Shown here piece by piece: positions 36,406 through 45,636 of a stretch of DNA of 64,000 bases. Every line of letters starts with the position of its first letter. Position 1 is the first letter of the stretch. The position numbers were made by a program, and so were the translations under genes. Under the pieces are notes generated by a model. It did no database searches, was not told the origin of the DNA, and saw only the letters and a list, made by a program, of their open reading frames with translations. Source of the DNA: Caulobacter sp. NIBR1757 (GTDB taxonomy: Bacteria > Pseudomonadota > Alphaproteobacteria > Caulobacterales > Caulobacteraceae); contig NZ_CP115463.1 in the NCBI RefSeq assembly GCF_027912495.1, positions 992,001-1,056,000 on the forward strand. The letters are read 5' to 3'.

Positions 36406-37037
36406 CCGACCGCCGGACCCTGCTGAAGGCCGGGCCGGGCCTGCTGGCGGCGGCCTCTGTGGGCCTCCTGGCCCGCCCCGCCGTCGCCCAGGAAGAACCG
36501 CCTGGCGAGCCGGTCAGCGCCGATGACCTCAATCTCGCGCCCACCCCGATCCGGCCGCCGCCGGAAGGGGCCCGCCGGCTGGCCTTCCGACATCTGCACA
36601 CGGGCGAAGAGCTCGATGTCACCTACTGGAAGGACGGCGGCTACGTCTGGGACGGGCTGATGAGCATCAAGAAGCTGCTGCGCGACTTCCGCTCGACCGA
36701 GGAGCATCCGATCGACGTGCGGCTGCTGGACATCCTCTTCACCCTGCAGACCCAGTTCAACTCGACCGAGCCCTACCGAATCATCTCCGCCTTCCGCTCG
36801 CCGGTGACCAACGCCGCGCTGCAGGACCGCAGCGCCCAGGCCAACGGCAAGAGCGAGGTGGCGACCAAGTCGATGCATATGGAGGGCAAGGCCATGGACG
36901 TGCGTCTCAACGACGTTGCCCTGACCGCTTTCAGAGACGCGGCCCTGGCCTTGAAAGGCGGCGGCGTCGGCTATTATGCCGACAGCGGATTCGTTCACCT
37001 GGACATTGGCCGGGTGCGCACCTGGCAAGGAACCTAA
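36402..37037 (+). CDS. DUF882/YcbK (MepK-type) murein endopeptidase
   Basis: A 211-residue exported protein starting at GTG 36402. It has a Tat-type leader (TDRRTLLKAG then a hydrophobic stretch). The metallopeptidase M15-like motif SMHMEGKAMDV (SxHxxGxAxD) and the later FVHLDIG histidine form the zinc site. E. coli YcbK (MepK) cuts the 3-3 cross-links made by L,D-transpeptidases. Its 4-base overlap with the transpeptidase gene fits a make-and-cut pair. Confidence 0.88.
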   Translation: MTDRRTLLKAGPGLLAAASVGLLARPAVAQEEPPGEPVSADDLNLAPTPIRPPPEGARRLAFRHLHTGEELDVTYWKDGGYVWDGLMSIKKLLRDFRSTEEHPIDVRLLDILFTLQTQFNSTEPYRIISAFRSPVTNAALQDRSAQANGKSEVATKSMHMEGKAMDVRLNDVALTAFRDAALALKGGGVGYYADSGFVHLDIGRVRTWQGT

Positions 37038-37040
37038 AAG

Positions 37041-37370
37041 ATGGCTGAGAAGCGTGGTGGCGGTGGTTTCTTCTGGGGTGTGGTCGGCTTCCTCATCGGG
37101 GTGGCGGCAACCCTGGCCGTGCTGGCCTTCATGAGCCGCGAGACCAGCGGCGACTTCGATCCGCGCACGGCCGCCGACGAGGCCGCCGAGAGCGCCCAGG
37201 AGATCGCACCCGCGGCGCCGGCCTTGCCGGCCCCGACGCCGAAGGCGGAAACCAGGGCGCCGGCCCCGCGCGAGCCCTCGCCGGGAATCGATCCCGACAC
37301 CGACGACCAGATCGCCGACGATGCCGCCTCTTCCGGCATGACGTCGCGCGCGCCGCCCCCGGAAGAGTGA
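37041..37370 (+). CDS. small single-pass membrane protein with Pro-rich tail
   Basis: A 109-residue protein, 3 bases downstream of the MepK-type gene. A Gly-rich start (EKRGGGGFFW) leads into one membrane helix (VVGFLIGVAATLAVLAF), then an Ala/Pro/Asp/Glu-rich disordered tail. It probably belongs to the same operon. No family recognised; possibly an envelope scaffold or accessory of the peptidoglycan enzymes. Confidence 0.6.
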   Translation: MAEKRGGGGFFWGVVGFLIGVAATLAVLAFMSRETSGDFDPRTAADEAAESAQEIAPAAPALPAPTPKAETRAPAPREPSPGIDPDTDDQIADDAASSGMTSRAPPPEE

Positions 37371-37550
37371 GGCGTTCCCCCCTGCGGCGATAAGGCTTCC
37401 CGCGGGGCCCTTTCCCCCTTGTCCCGGCACGACTCGCGGGTCTAACGTCTGTTTAAGTGCATCTCTGTGCGGGCGTAGGGCGTGGTCGCCCGGTTGCGGC
37501 TTCGTCTCTTCTCTCAGACACGGGAGCGGGGGAAGAGGAGCGTTCCGGAG

Positions 37551-39326
37551 TTGGAACCGACGAATATCGAGTCGCCTGATTACTTTCATAAAGTGGTCGA
37601 TTGCCAGTGGGCCTGTCCGGCCCATACCCCGGTCCCCGAATACATCCGGATGATCGCCCAGGGTCGGTACGCTGACGCCTACATGGTCAACTGGAAGTCC
37701 AACGTCTTCCCGGGGATCCTCGGGCGGACCTGCGACCGTCCCTGCGAGCCGGCCTGCCGGCGCGGACGTGTGGAAGAAGAGCCGGTCGCCATCTGCCGCC
37801 TCAAGCGCGCCGCCGCCGACAACAAGGGCGAGCTGAACGGCCGCATGCCGACGCCCAACGAGGTGTGGAACGGCAAGACCGTCGCCTGCGTCGGGGCCGG
37901 CCCCGCCAGCCTGACCGTGGCCCGCGACCTCGCCCCGCTCGGCTACAAGGTCGTCATCTACGATCGCGAGCAGAAGGGCGGCGGCATGATCCGCAGCCAG
38001 ATCCCGCGCTTCCGCCTGCCTGAAGAGGTGATCGACGAGGAAGTCGGCTACATCACCGCGCTCGGTCCCCGGCTGGTGCTGAACCAGGAAGTCACCAGCC
38101 TGAAAACCATGCTGGAGGAGTCCTACGACGCCATCTTCGTCGGCACCGGCGCCCCGCGCGGCCGCGATCTGGACGTGCCGGGACGGGCTGAAGCCGCCGC
38201 CAACATCCACGTCGGCATCGACTGGCTGTCGTCCGTCTCGTTCGGCCACATCGAGAAGATCGGCCGCCGGGTCATCGTGCTCGGCGGCGGCAACACAGCC
38301 ATGGACTGCTGCCGCACCTCGCGCCGTCTGGGCGGCGAGGACGTCAAGGTCATCGTCCGCTCCGGCTTCGACGAGATGAAGGCCTCGCCGTGGGAGAAGG
38401 AGGACGCGATGCATGAAGGCATCCCGATCTTCAACTTCCTGGTCCCCAAGTCCGTCACCCACGAGAACGGCAAACTGACCGGCGTCTGGTTCGAGAAGGT
38501 CGGCTGGCAGACCGGCGAGGATGGCCGCCGCGCGCTGAAGCCCACCGGCGAGCCAGACCAGCATTTCGAATGCGATGACGTCCTGGTCGCCATCGGCCAG
38601 GAGAACAGCTTCCCCTGGATCGAGCGCGATGTGCTCGACTTCGACAAATGGGGCATGCCGGTGGTCGGCGAGACCACCTTCCAGTCGTCCAACCCCAAGG
38701 TCTTCTTCGGCGGCGACAGCGCCTTTGGACCCAAGAACATCATCTGGGCCGTCGCCCACGGTCACGAGGCGGCTGTCTCCATCGACCTCTACTGCCGGGG
38801 CCAGGACGTCAGCCTGCGCCCGCCGCCCGGCGTCACCCTGGCGTCCCAGAAGATGGGCATCCACGAGTGGTCGTATGACAACGACGTCTCCCTCGACGAG
38901 CGCCGCAAGGTGCCGCTGATGGAGACCACCCTGGCGCTCAGCTCGATCAAGAACGAGGTCGAGCTCGGCTTCGACGAACAGCTCGCCTACGCCGAGACCC
39001 AGCGCTGCCTCAACTGCGACGTCCAGACGGTGTTCAGCGCCCCGGCCTGTATCGAATGCGATGCCTGCGTCGACATCTGTCCGACCGACTGCATCACCTT
39101 CACCGCCAACGCCGAAGAGCCGGACCTGCGGGAACGGCTCAAGGCCCCGGCCCTGAACCTCACCCAGGACCTCTACGTCTCCGGCGCCCTGCCGACGGGC
39201 CGTGTGATGGTCAAGGACGAGGACGTCTGCCTGCACTGCGGGCTTTGCGCGGAACGCTGTCCGACCGGGGCCTGGGACATGCAGAAGTTCCTGCTCAACA
39301 CCACCCAAGCGGGGGGATGCCGCTAG
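37551..39326 (+). CDS. FAD/NAD(P)H oxidoreductase with two C-terminal 4Fe-4S sites, partner of KorAB
   Basis: About 591 residues from TTG 37551 (GAGGAG 10 bases before it; a GTG at 37482 would add 23). The N-terminus has the GltD-type cysteine motifs (DCQWACPAH and CDRPCEPACRRG). Then an FAD-binding motif (CVGAGPASLTVA) and an NADPH motif (VIVLGGGNTAMDC). The C-terminus carries a ferredoxin-like pair of 4Fe-4S motifs, CIECDACVDICP near residue 500 and CLHCGLCAERCP near 560. It overlaps the KorA gene by 10 bases, so it should move electrons between NAD(P)H and the KorAB iron-sulfur centre. Confidence 0.88.
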   Translation: MEPTNIESPDYFHKVVDCQWACPAHTPVPEYIRMIAQGRYADAYMVNWKSNVFPGILGRTCDRPCEPACRRGRVEEEPVAICRLKRAAADNKGELNGRMPTPNEVWNGKTVACVGAGPASLTVARDLAPLGYKVVIYDREQKGGGMIRSQIPRFRLPEEVIDEEVGYITALGPRLVLNQEVTSLKTMLEESYDAIFVGTGAPRGRDLDVPGRAEAAANIHVGIDWLSSVSFGHIEKIGRRVIVLGGGNTAMDCCRTSRRLGGEDVKVIVRSGFDEMKASPWEKEDAMHEGIPIFNFLVPKSVTHENGKLTGVWFEKVGWQTGEDGRRALKPTGEPDQHFECDDVLVAIGQENSFPWIERDVLDFDKWGMPVVGETTFQSSNPKVFFGGDSAFGPKNIIWAVAHGHEAAVSIDLYCRGQDVSLRPPPGVTLASQKMGIHEWSYDNDVSLDERRKVPLMETTLALSSIKNEVELGFDEQLAYAETQRCLNCDVQTVFSAPACIECDACVDICPTDCITFTANAEEPDLRERLKAPALNLTQDLYVSGALPTGRVMVKDEDVCLHCGLCAERCPTGAWDMQKFLLNTTQAGGCR

Positions 39327-41149
39327 TGCCGATCACTGCCGTCAACGACTTCGTCGTCAAGTTCGCCAACGTCAACGGCTCCGGCTCGGCCAGCGCCAAC
39401 GGCCTGTTCGTCAAATCCATCCTGCGCAGCGGCGTGCCCGTCGCCGCCCGCAACATCTTCCCCTCCAACATCCAGGGCCTGCCAACCTGGTACGAGGTCC
39501 GCGTCAGCGGCGAGGGCTGGATGGGCCGGCGGGGCGGGGTCGACCTGATGGTCGCCATGAACCCCCAGACCTGGGACAAGGACGTCGCCGAGATCGAACC
39601 TGGCGGCTACCTGTTCTACGACTCCACCCGGCCGATGCCGGCCGACAAGTTCCGCTCGGACATCACCGTCATCGGCGCCCCGCTGCAGCGCATCTGCAAC
39701 ACCGCCTACAGCGACCCGCGCCAGCGCCAGCTGTTCAAGAACATCATCTACATCGGCGTGCTGGCCTATCTGCTCGGCATCGAGAACACGGTCATCGAGA
39801 CCCTGCTGGCCGAACAGTTCGCGACCAAGCCCAAGCTGATCCCGGCCAATATCGAGGCCTTCCACATGGGCGTCACCTACGCCCGCGAGAACCTCAAACC
39901 CCTCGGCCTGCAGGTGAAGACCGCCGACGCCGTCGGCGACCGTATCTTCATCGAGGGCAATGACGCCGCCGGTCTGGGCGCCGTCTATGGCGGGGCGACG
40001 GTCTGCGCCTGGTACCCGATCACGCCCTCGACCAGCCTGGCCGAGAGCTTCACCAACTGGTGCCAGAAGCTGCGGGTCGACAAGGAGACCGGTGAATCGA
40101 AGTTCGCCATCGTCCAGGCCGAGGACGAGATCGCCTCGATCGGCATGGTGGTCGGCGCCGGCTGGAACGGGGCCCGCGCCTTCACCTGCACCTCTGGCCC
40201 GGGCATCAGCCTGATGCAGGAGTTCATCGGCCTCAGCTACTTCGCCGAGATTCCGGCCGTGATCTTTGACGTCCAGCGCGGCGGCCCCTCGACCGGCATG
40301 CCGACCCGCACCCAGCAGTCGGACATCCTCAGCGCCGCCTACGCCAGCCATGGCGACACCAAGCACGTCCTGCTGCTGCCCCGCGACCCGGGCGAATGCT
40401 TCGAATTCGGGGCCATGGCCTTCGACCTCGCCGACCGTTTGCAGACCACCATCTTCGTCATGCTCGACCTCGACATGGGCATGAACGAGTGGCTGACCGA
40501 GCCCTTCAAATGGGATGACGCCAAACAGCTCGACCGCGGCAAGATCATGACCGCCGAGATGCTCGACGCCGGCCGCGACTTCGGCCGCTATCTCGACGTC
40601 GACGGTGACGGCGTGCCCTTCCGCACCTATCCGGGCACGCACCCGTCCAAGGGCGCTTACTTCACCCGGGGCACCAGCCGCGACCGCTACGCCCGCTACA
40701 GCGAGGAGGGCGCGGTCTATGTCGACAACATGGAGCGCCTGCTCAGGAAGTTCGAGACCGCCAAGAGCCTCGTGCCCCAGCCCATCGAAGCCAAGGCCGG
40801 CAAGCCCACCCGTTTCGGCGTCATCCACTACGGCTCCACTGGCCCGGCGATGGACGAGGCCATGGCGGCGCTCGAAGCCCAGGGTCTCTACGTCGACGCC
40901 CTGCGCATCCGCGCCTTCCCCTTCCCGGGCGAGGTGTTCGACTTCATCGAGCGGCATGATCTGGTCTTCGTCATCGAACAGAACCGCGACGCCCAGCTGC
41001 GCACGCTGCTGATGGCCGAGGGCGGGGTCGATCCGGCCCGATTGGTCAAGATTCTGCACTACGAAGGCGCGCCGATTACCGCCCGCTTCATCACCAAAGA
41101 AATCACCGCCCTGATGGGCGCGCCGGTCCAGAGCGAGATGGCCAAATGA
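39317..41149 (+). CDS. korA: 2-oxoacid:ferredoxin oxidoreductase, fused gamma-alpha subunit (KorA type)
   Basis: A 610-residue subunit made of an N-terminal gamma domain (about 1-190; NVNGSGSASANGLF) and the alpha/pyrimidine-binding domain after it (YPITPSTSLAESF, EDEIASIGMVVGAGWNGARAF in part, RGGPSTGMPTRTQQSD). The order gamma-alpha fits KorA of 2-oxoglutarate:ferredoxin oxidoreductases, including the mycobacterial aerobic type. ATG 39317 overlaps the previous gene; GTG 39326 is a possible alternative start. Coupled by ATGA to korB. Substrate is inferred to be 2-oxoglutarate from the family. Confidence 0.9.
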   Translation: MPLVPITAVNDFVVKFANVNGSGSASANGLFVKSILRSGVPVAARNIFPSNIQGLPTWYEVRVSGEGWMGRRGGVDLMVAMNPQTWDKDVAEIEPGGYLFYDSTRPMPADKFRSDITVIGAPLQRICNTAYSDPRQRQLFKNIIYIGVLAYLLGIENTVIETLLAEQFATKPKLIPANIEAFHMGVTYARENLKPLGLQVKTADAVGDRIFIEGNDAAGLGAVYGGATVCAWYPITPSTSLAESFTNWCQKLRVDKETGESKFAIVQAEDEIASIGMVVGAGWNGARAFTCTSGPGISLMQEFIGLSYFAEIPAVIFDVQRGGPSTGMPTRTQQSDILSAAYASHGDTKHVLLLPRDPGECFEFGAMAFDLADRLQTTIFVMLDLDMGMNEWLTEPFKWDDAKQLDRGKIMTAEMLDAGRDFGRYLDVDGDGVPFRTYPGTHPSKGAYFTRGTSRDRYARYSEEGAVYVDNMERLLRKFETAKSLVPQPIEAKAGKPTRFGVIHYGSTGPAMDEAMAALEAQGLYVDALRIRAFPFPGEVFDFIERHDLVFVIEQNRDAQLRTLLMAEGGVDPARLVKILHYEGAPITARFITKEITALMGAPVQSEMAK

Positions 41150-42201
41150 CCTACATCGCCAAGCCGAAATTCGCCCACCCGTCGCTGCAGCCCAACGCCG
41201 TCGGCTACACCCGCCGCGACTACGAGGGCCGGGTCTCGACCCTCTGCGCCGGCTGCGGCCACGACTCGATCAGCGCCGCCATCGTCCAGGCCTGCTTCGA
41301 GCTCGACCTCGAACCCCACCGCCTGGCCAAGCTCAGCGGCATCGGCTGCTCGTCGAAGACGCCGGACTATTTCCTGGGCGCCAGCCACGGCTTCAACACC
41401 GTCCACGGCCGCATGCCGTCGGTGCTGACTGGCGCCAACCTCGCCAACCGCAGCCTCGTTTATCTCGGCGTCAGCGGCGACGGCGACTCCGCCTCCATTG
41501 GTCTCGGCCAGTTCGCCCACTCCATCCGGCGCGGGGTCAACATGACCTATATCGTCGAGAACAACGGCGTGTACGGCCTGACCAAGGGCCAGTTCAGCGC
41601 CACCTCCGACAAGGGCAGCAAGTCCAAGAAGGGCGTCGTCAACCATGACAGCGCCATCGACATGGTCAGCCTGGCCCTGCAGCTGGGCGCCACCTTCGTC
41701 GCCCGCAGCTTCTCCGGCGACAAGGCCCAGCTGGTTCCCCTGATCAAGGCCGCCCTGCGCCACAAGGGCGCCGCCTTCATCGACACCATCAGCCCCTGCA
41801 TCGCCTTCAACAACCACGCCGGCAGCACCAAGAGCTTCGACTGGGTTCGCGAACACAACGAGGCGGTCAACAGGTTGGACGTGATGATTGGGCGCTCACC
41901 GATCACGGCGGACTATTCGGAAGGCTCCACCGTCCAGGTCGAGCAGCACGACGGCACGGTCCTGACTCTGCGCAAGCTGGCCGCCGACTACGACCCCACG
42001 GACCGCATCCGCGCCATGGGCTTCCTGCAGGAGCGGGCGGCGGCGGGCGAGGTGGTCACCGGCCTGCTGTACGTCGACCCGGAAGCCGAAGACCTGCACG
42101 ACGCGCTCGGCACGACGCGGACGCCGCTGAACGAACTGAACACCGCGGACCTGACCCCAGGCTCGGCGGCGCTGTCGGACATCAACGCCAGCCTGCGGTA
42201 G
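41146..42201 (+). CDS. korB: 2-oxoacid:ferredoxin oxidoreductase beta subunit (KorB type)
   Basis: A 351-residue thiamine-diphosphate subunit. The N-terminal CAGCGHDS and GIGCSSKTP supply iron-sulfur ligands. The ThDP/Mg site is GVSGDGDSASIG followed by NNGVYGLTKGQ. Together with KorA it decarboxylates a 2-oxoacid to its acyl-CoA, giving electrons to a ferredoxin. Start at ATG 41146 overlaps the korA stop. Length fits aerobic KorB proteins. An obligate aerobe using such an enzyme beside or instead of 2-oxoglutarate dehydrogenase is notable. Confidence 0.92.
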   Translation: MTYIAKPKFAHPSLQPNAVGYTRRDYEGRVSTLCAGCGHDSISAAIVQACFELDLEPHRLAKLSGIGCSSKTPDYFLGASHGFNTVHGRMPSVLTGANLANRSLVYLGVSGDGDSASIGLGQFAHSIRRGVNMTYIVENNGVYGLTKGQFSATSDKGSKSKKGVVNHDSAIDMVSLALQLGATFVARSFSGDKAQLVPLIKAALRHKGAAFIDTISPCIAFNNHAGSTKSFDWVREHNEAVNRLDVMIGRSPITADYSEGSTVQVEQHDGTVLTLRKLAADYDPTDRIRAMGFLQERAAAGEVVTGLLYVDPEAEDLHDALGTTRTPLNELNTADLTPGSAALSDINASLR

Positions 42202-42206
42202 CCCAA

Positions 42207-42380
42207 CATCCTCCCCCGTTGACGGGGGAGGGGGACCACGAAGTGGTGGAGGGGGCGAGGGCCGTGCGCTGACCCGTCCACGCAATCACGGATCAATCGG
42301 CGCCGTCCCCGCTTGGGCCTCGCCCCTTCCACCACCGGCTTCGCCGGCGGTCCCCCTTCCCCGTAAACGGGGAAGGATGA
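42207..42380. repeat. REPIN-like inverted repeat, family B
   Basis: Second family-B element, with CATCCTCCCCCGTTGACGGG on the left and CCCCTTCCACCACCGGCTTC ... GGGGAAGGATG on the right. It lies between korB and the convergent DUF1697 gene. Confidence 0.85.
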
Positions 42381-42386
42381 GAACGC

Positions 42387-42932
42387 TCAAACCCCAGCCA
42401 TCGCCCCCAGCTTCACCATGGTGTTCCAGTTCCTGCTCGTCCCCGGCGCCTTGAACGGCTTCCACGCCACCGCGCTGCCCAGCTTCGACTTGCCCGCCCC
42501 CTCCGGAAACGTCACGAACAGCTCCCGCCCGACCAGCTCCATTGTCTCGCCGAACACGGCCTTGGCCCGCACCGCCTCCAGCCCGTTCGCCTCGGGCGTC
42601 GTCTTGAACACCGTCACCAGCAGCTTGCTCGGACTCTCCGCCGCGAACTCCGGATAGGGATTGGCGGCCAGGATCGCCTGCCACTCGTCCGCCGTGCGGC
42701 ACATCCATTCGGTGGTCAGCCCGATCTGCTTGGTCGCCTCGGTCTCGAACAGCGCCTCCAGCTCGGCCGGGTCGCGTCCATCGCTATCGAACACCAGATT
42801 GCCGCTGGCGACATAGCTCTGCACCCCGCCGAACCCCAGGTCGGCGACCATGCTCCGCAGCTCGGCGATGTTGACCTTGATCCCGCCGACATTGATGGCG
42901 CGCTGCAGAGCGATGATCTTTCCCATCCGCAT
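42387..42932 (-). CDS. DUF1697 family protein
   Basis: A 181-residue DUF1697 protein. The conserved start (IALQRAINVGG), the Ser/Gly-rich motif SYVASGNLVF and the C-terminal GTSRNWNTMVKL are typical. The family has two ferredoxin-like domains and no assigned function. It is convergent with korB across a repeat, so probably transcribed alone. Start ATG 42932 or 42926. Confidence 0.9.
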   Translation of the reverse strand: MRMGKIIALQRAINVGGIKVNIAELRSMVADLGFGGVQSYVASGNLVFDSDGRDPAELEALFETEATKQIGLTTEWMCRTADEWQAILAANPYPEFAAESPSKLLVTVFKTTPEANGLEAVRAKAVFGETMELVGRELFVTFPEGAGKSKLGSAVAWKPFKAPGTSRNWNTMVKLGAMAGV

Positions 42933-43056
42933 CCCCTAGCAGATCAAACCTGCGCGCGGCGCCCCGACGTCAGCCTTCCCACCGTCAACGAGGGGCCTAC
43001 AGTGCTCCGGACGAGCGCCCGTAGAGGCGCCGCGAGGACACATTCAGGAGTTTCCC

Positions 43057-44973
43057 ATGGACGGCGACACCCATGCCAAACCGCAATCGGCCCTGACCGG
43101 CGTCGATCTCGACCTGGCCCTGGCCGAGGCCCACATCCCCAGCCTGATGGTCGCCCTGGTCCACCTGACAGGCAATACCGACCACCTGACCGAGGCCCGC
43201 CGCCCGGTCTACGAGGTGCTCGGCGACGGCCAGGGCGGCCTGTCGGAGGCCGATGCCCAGGACATTCGCGATCTAGCTCGCACAGCGCTGACCGATTTCG
43301 CCAATGGCAAGCCCCTGCCGCCGCCCCCGACGGCTCAGCAGGTCCGCTTCATGATGGATTACGTGGCCGGGGCCGAGATCCCCGAACGCTATGGCCCCAT
43401 GCTGATGGAGCAGCTCAGCCTCGAAGGTATCGACGCCGACCGCCCGACCTGGACGCCGCAGGAAAAGCAGGCCGCCGCCGACCTGAAGGTCCTGATCATC
43501 GGGGCCGGCATGTCGGGCCTGCTGACCGCCATCCGCCTGCAGCAGGCGGGCATCGGCTTCACCATCCTCGACAAGAACCCCGACGTCGGCGGCACTTGGC
43601 TGGAGAACAGCTACCCCGGCTGCCGGGTCGACACCCCCAACCACCTCTATTCGCTCAGCTTCGAGCCCAACCACGACTGGCCCCAGCGCTATTCCACGCA
43701 GGATGTCCTGCTCCGCTACTTCCAGCGCCTGGCCGACAAGTACGACCTGCGCCGGCACATCGAATTCGGGGCCGAGGTCGCCGAGGCCCGCTACGACGAA
43801 GCCGCCTCGACCTGGACCGTCAGCACGAAAGACGGCCGCAGCTTCACCGGCAACGCGGTGATCAGCGCCGTCGGCCAGCTGAACCAGCCCAACTTCCCCA
43901 ACATCCCCGGCCGCGAACTCTTCAAGGGCCCGAGCTTCCACTCCGCCCGCTGGGACCACTCAGTCGATCTGAAGGGTAAAACCGTCGCCGTCATCGGCAC
44001 CGGGGCCAGCGCCTTCCAGTTCGTGCCGAAGATCGCGCCGGAGGCCGGCACGCTCACGGTCTTCCAGCGCTCGCCGCCCTGGCTGGCGCCGACCGAGGAC
44101 TATCACGAGACGGTCGGGGAGGGGAAAAAGGCCCTGCTCGAGCACGTGCCCTTCTACGACAAATGGTACCGCTTCTACCTGTTCTGGACGATGACCGACG
44201 GCGTCTATGAAGCCGTCAAGGCCGACCCCGCCTGGAACGGCCCGGCCGGCACCATCAGCGAGGCCAGCGCCGGCCTGCGCGAACTGCTGGTCATGAAGAT
44301 CGGCGAACAGACCGGTGGCGACGAGGCGCTGTTCGAGGCCATCACCCCGCAATACCCCTTCGGCGGCAAGCGGGCCCTGCGTGACAACGGCGTCTGGATC
44401 GAGGCCCTGCGCCGCCCGAACGTCAACCTCGTGACCCAGCCCGTCACCGCCGTCACCGAGGACGGCGTCGTCACCGCTGACGGGACCGAACACGCCGCCG
44501 ATGTCCTGATCTACGGCACCGGCTTCAAGGCCAGTTCCTTCCTCACCCCCATGACCGTGGTCGGCAAGGGCGGCGTCTCGCTGCACGACGCCTGGGACGG
44601 CGACGCCCGCGCCTATCTGGGCATGACCGCCCCGGGCTTCCCCAACTTCTTCATGCTCTACGGCCCCAACACCAACATCGTCGTCAACGGCTCGATCATC
44701 TTCTTCTCGGAAGCCTCGGTCCGTTACGTCGTCGAGGCCCTGCGCCTCATGCTGGACAAGGGCGCGAAGGCCATCGAGGTAAAGGCCGACGTTCACGACG
44801 CCTTCAACGCCCGCGTCGACGAAGCCAACGCCCAGATGGCCTGGGGCGTCGAGGGGGTCTCCAGCTGGTACAAGAACGCCAAGGGCCGCGTCAGCCAGAA
44901 CTGGCCCTTCCCGCTGGTCGACTACTGGGAAGCGACTCGGGCGCCGAACCTGACCGACTTCGACCTGCACTGA
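43057..44973 (+). CDS. flavin-dependent Baeyer-Villiger-type monooxygenase
   Basis: A 638-residue FAD/NADPH monooxygenase that would insert oxygen next to a ketone. Residues 1-140 are a long helical N-terminal extension seen in the CPDMO-like subgroup. The FAD motif IIGAGMSGLL starts near residue 147, the NADPH motif is VIGTGASAFQ, and the BVMO fingerprint FKGPSFHSARWD (FxGxxxHxxxWD) is intact. ATG follows CAGGAG. Substrate unknown; it stands alone between two repeats. Confidence 0.92.
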   Translation: MDGDTHAKPQSALTGVDLDLALAEAHIPSLMVALVHLTGNTDHLTEARRPVYEVLGDGQGGLSEADAQDIRDLARTALTDFANGKPLPPPPTAQQVRFMMDYVAGAEIPERYGPMLMEQLSLEGIDADRPTWTPQEKQAAADLKVLIIGAGMSGLLTAIRLQQAGIGFTILDKNPDVGGTWLENSYPGCRVDTPNHLYSLSFEPNHDWPQRYSTQDVLLRYFQRLADKYDLRRHIEFGAEVAEARYDEAASTWTVSTKDGRSFTGNAVISAVGQLNQPNFPNIPGRELFKGPSFHSARWDHSVDLKGKTVAVIGTGASAFQFVPKIAPEAGTLTVFQRSPPWLAPTEDYHETVGEGKKALLEHVPFYDKWYRFYLFWTMTDGVYEAVKADPAWNGPAGTISEASAGLRELLVMKIGEQTGGDEALFEAITPQYPFGGKRALRDNGVWIEALRRPNVNLVTQPVTAVTEDGVVTADGTEHAADVLIYGTGFKASSFLTPMTVVGKGGVSLHDAWDGDARAYLGMTAPGFPNFFMLYGPNTNIVVNGSIIFFSEASVRYVVEALRLMLDKGAKAIEVKADVHDAFNARVDEANAQMAWGVEGVSSWYKNAKGRVSQNWPFPLVDYWEATRAPNLTDFDLH

Positions 44974-44975
44974 TC

Positions 44976-45109
44976 TCCGTCATCCCGGACGGCCGCAGGC
45001 CGATCCGGGACCCAGGGGGTGACGGAACACCGACCACGCAGCTCCGTCCACCGGTGACCGCCGCCCCTGGGTCCCGGCTCTTCGCTGCGCTACGGCCGGG
45101 ATGACGGGA
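44976..45109. repeat. inverted repeat, family C
   Basis: Left arm TCCGTCATCCCGGACGGC ... CCGGGACCCAGGGG, right arm CCCCTGGGTCCCGGC ... GGCCGGGATGACGGGA. Each end is a hairpin. It follows the monooxygenase stop directly. Confidence 0.8.
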
Positions 45110-45195
45110 GTTGTTCGTTCCCGCGACGCCCCCCTTTCAAAGATCGTCGTTTTCGCTAGCCTCCCCCCACAACAAACCGCCGGGGAGGGCGACAT

Positions 45196-45636
45196 ATGAC
45201 GTTTCAGGGACAGTCCGCGTTCGAGTCCGTTCTGGCGCCGGCTCTGGTGCTGGTAATCTGGTCGCTGCTGGTCTGGGTGTGGATGTACGCCACCCGCTTG
45301 CCGGCCATGGGCAAGGCCAAGCTCGACCCGCAGGCCGCCCGCTTCCCGGGCAGCCTCGATGTGCTGCCCGACGGCGCCCGGCAGGTGGCCAACAACTACA
45401 ACCACCTGATGGAACAGCCGACGATCTTCTACGCCTTGGCCTTCATCACCTATCTGGTCGGGCAGCAGTCGCCGTTTACCGCCATGCTGGCCTGGGCCTA
45501 TGTGGGCCTGCGCATCGTCCACAGCCTGATCCAGAACACCGTCAACCTGGTGCCGCTGCGGTTCCTGGTGTTCAGCCTGTCGACCATCGCCCTGATGGTC
45601 TGGGCCGGCTGCGTGGCGCTCGCCGCCTTCGCCTAG
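45196..45636 (+). CDS. MAPEG-family membrane protein
   Basis: A 146-residue four-helix membrane protein of the MAPEG superfamily (eicosanoid and glutathione metabolism relatives). The family pattern is seen in NNYNHLMEQPTIFYAL and the later YVGLRIVHSLIQ. Bacterial members may conjugate glutathione to lipid electrophiles. ATG follows GGGAGG. Its TAG stop shares CTAG with the convergent nudC stop (45633-45636). Confidence 0.9.
   Translation: MTFQGQSAFESVLAPALVLVIWSLLVWVWMYATRLPAMGKAKLDPQAARFPGSLDVLPDGARQVANNYNHLMEQPTIFYALAFITYLVGQQSPFTAMLAWAYVGLRIVHSLIQNTVNLVPLRFLVFSLSTIALMVWAGCVALAAFA

Noticed and set aside
36348..39308. A 986-codon minus-strand open frame across MepK and the FAD/4Fe-4S gene
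   Set aside because: It is antisense to clearly recognised plus-strand genes and has low-complexity His/Ala/Asp-rich content, a GC artefact.
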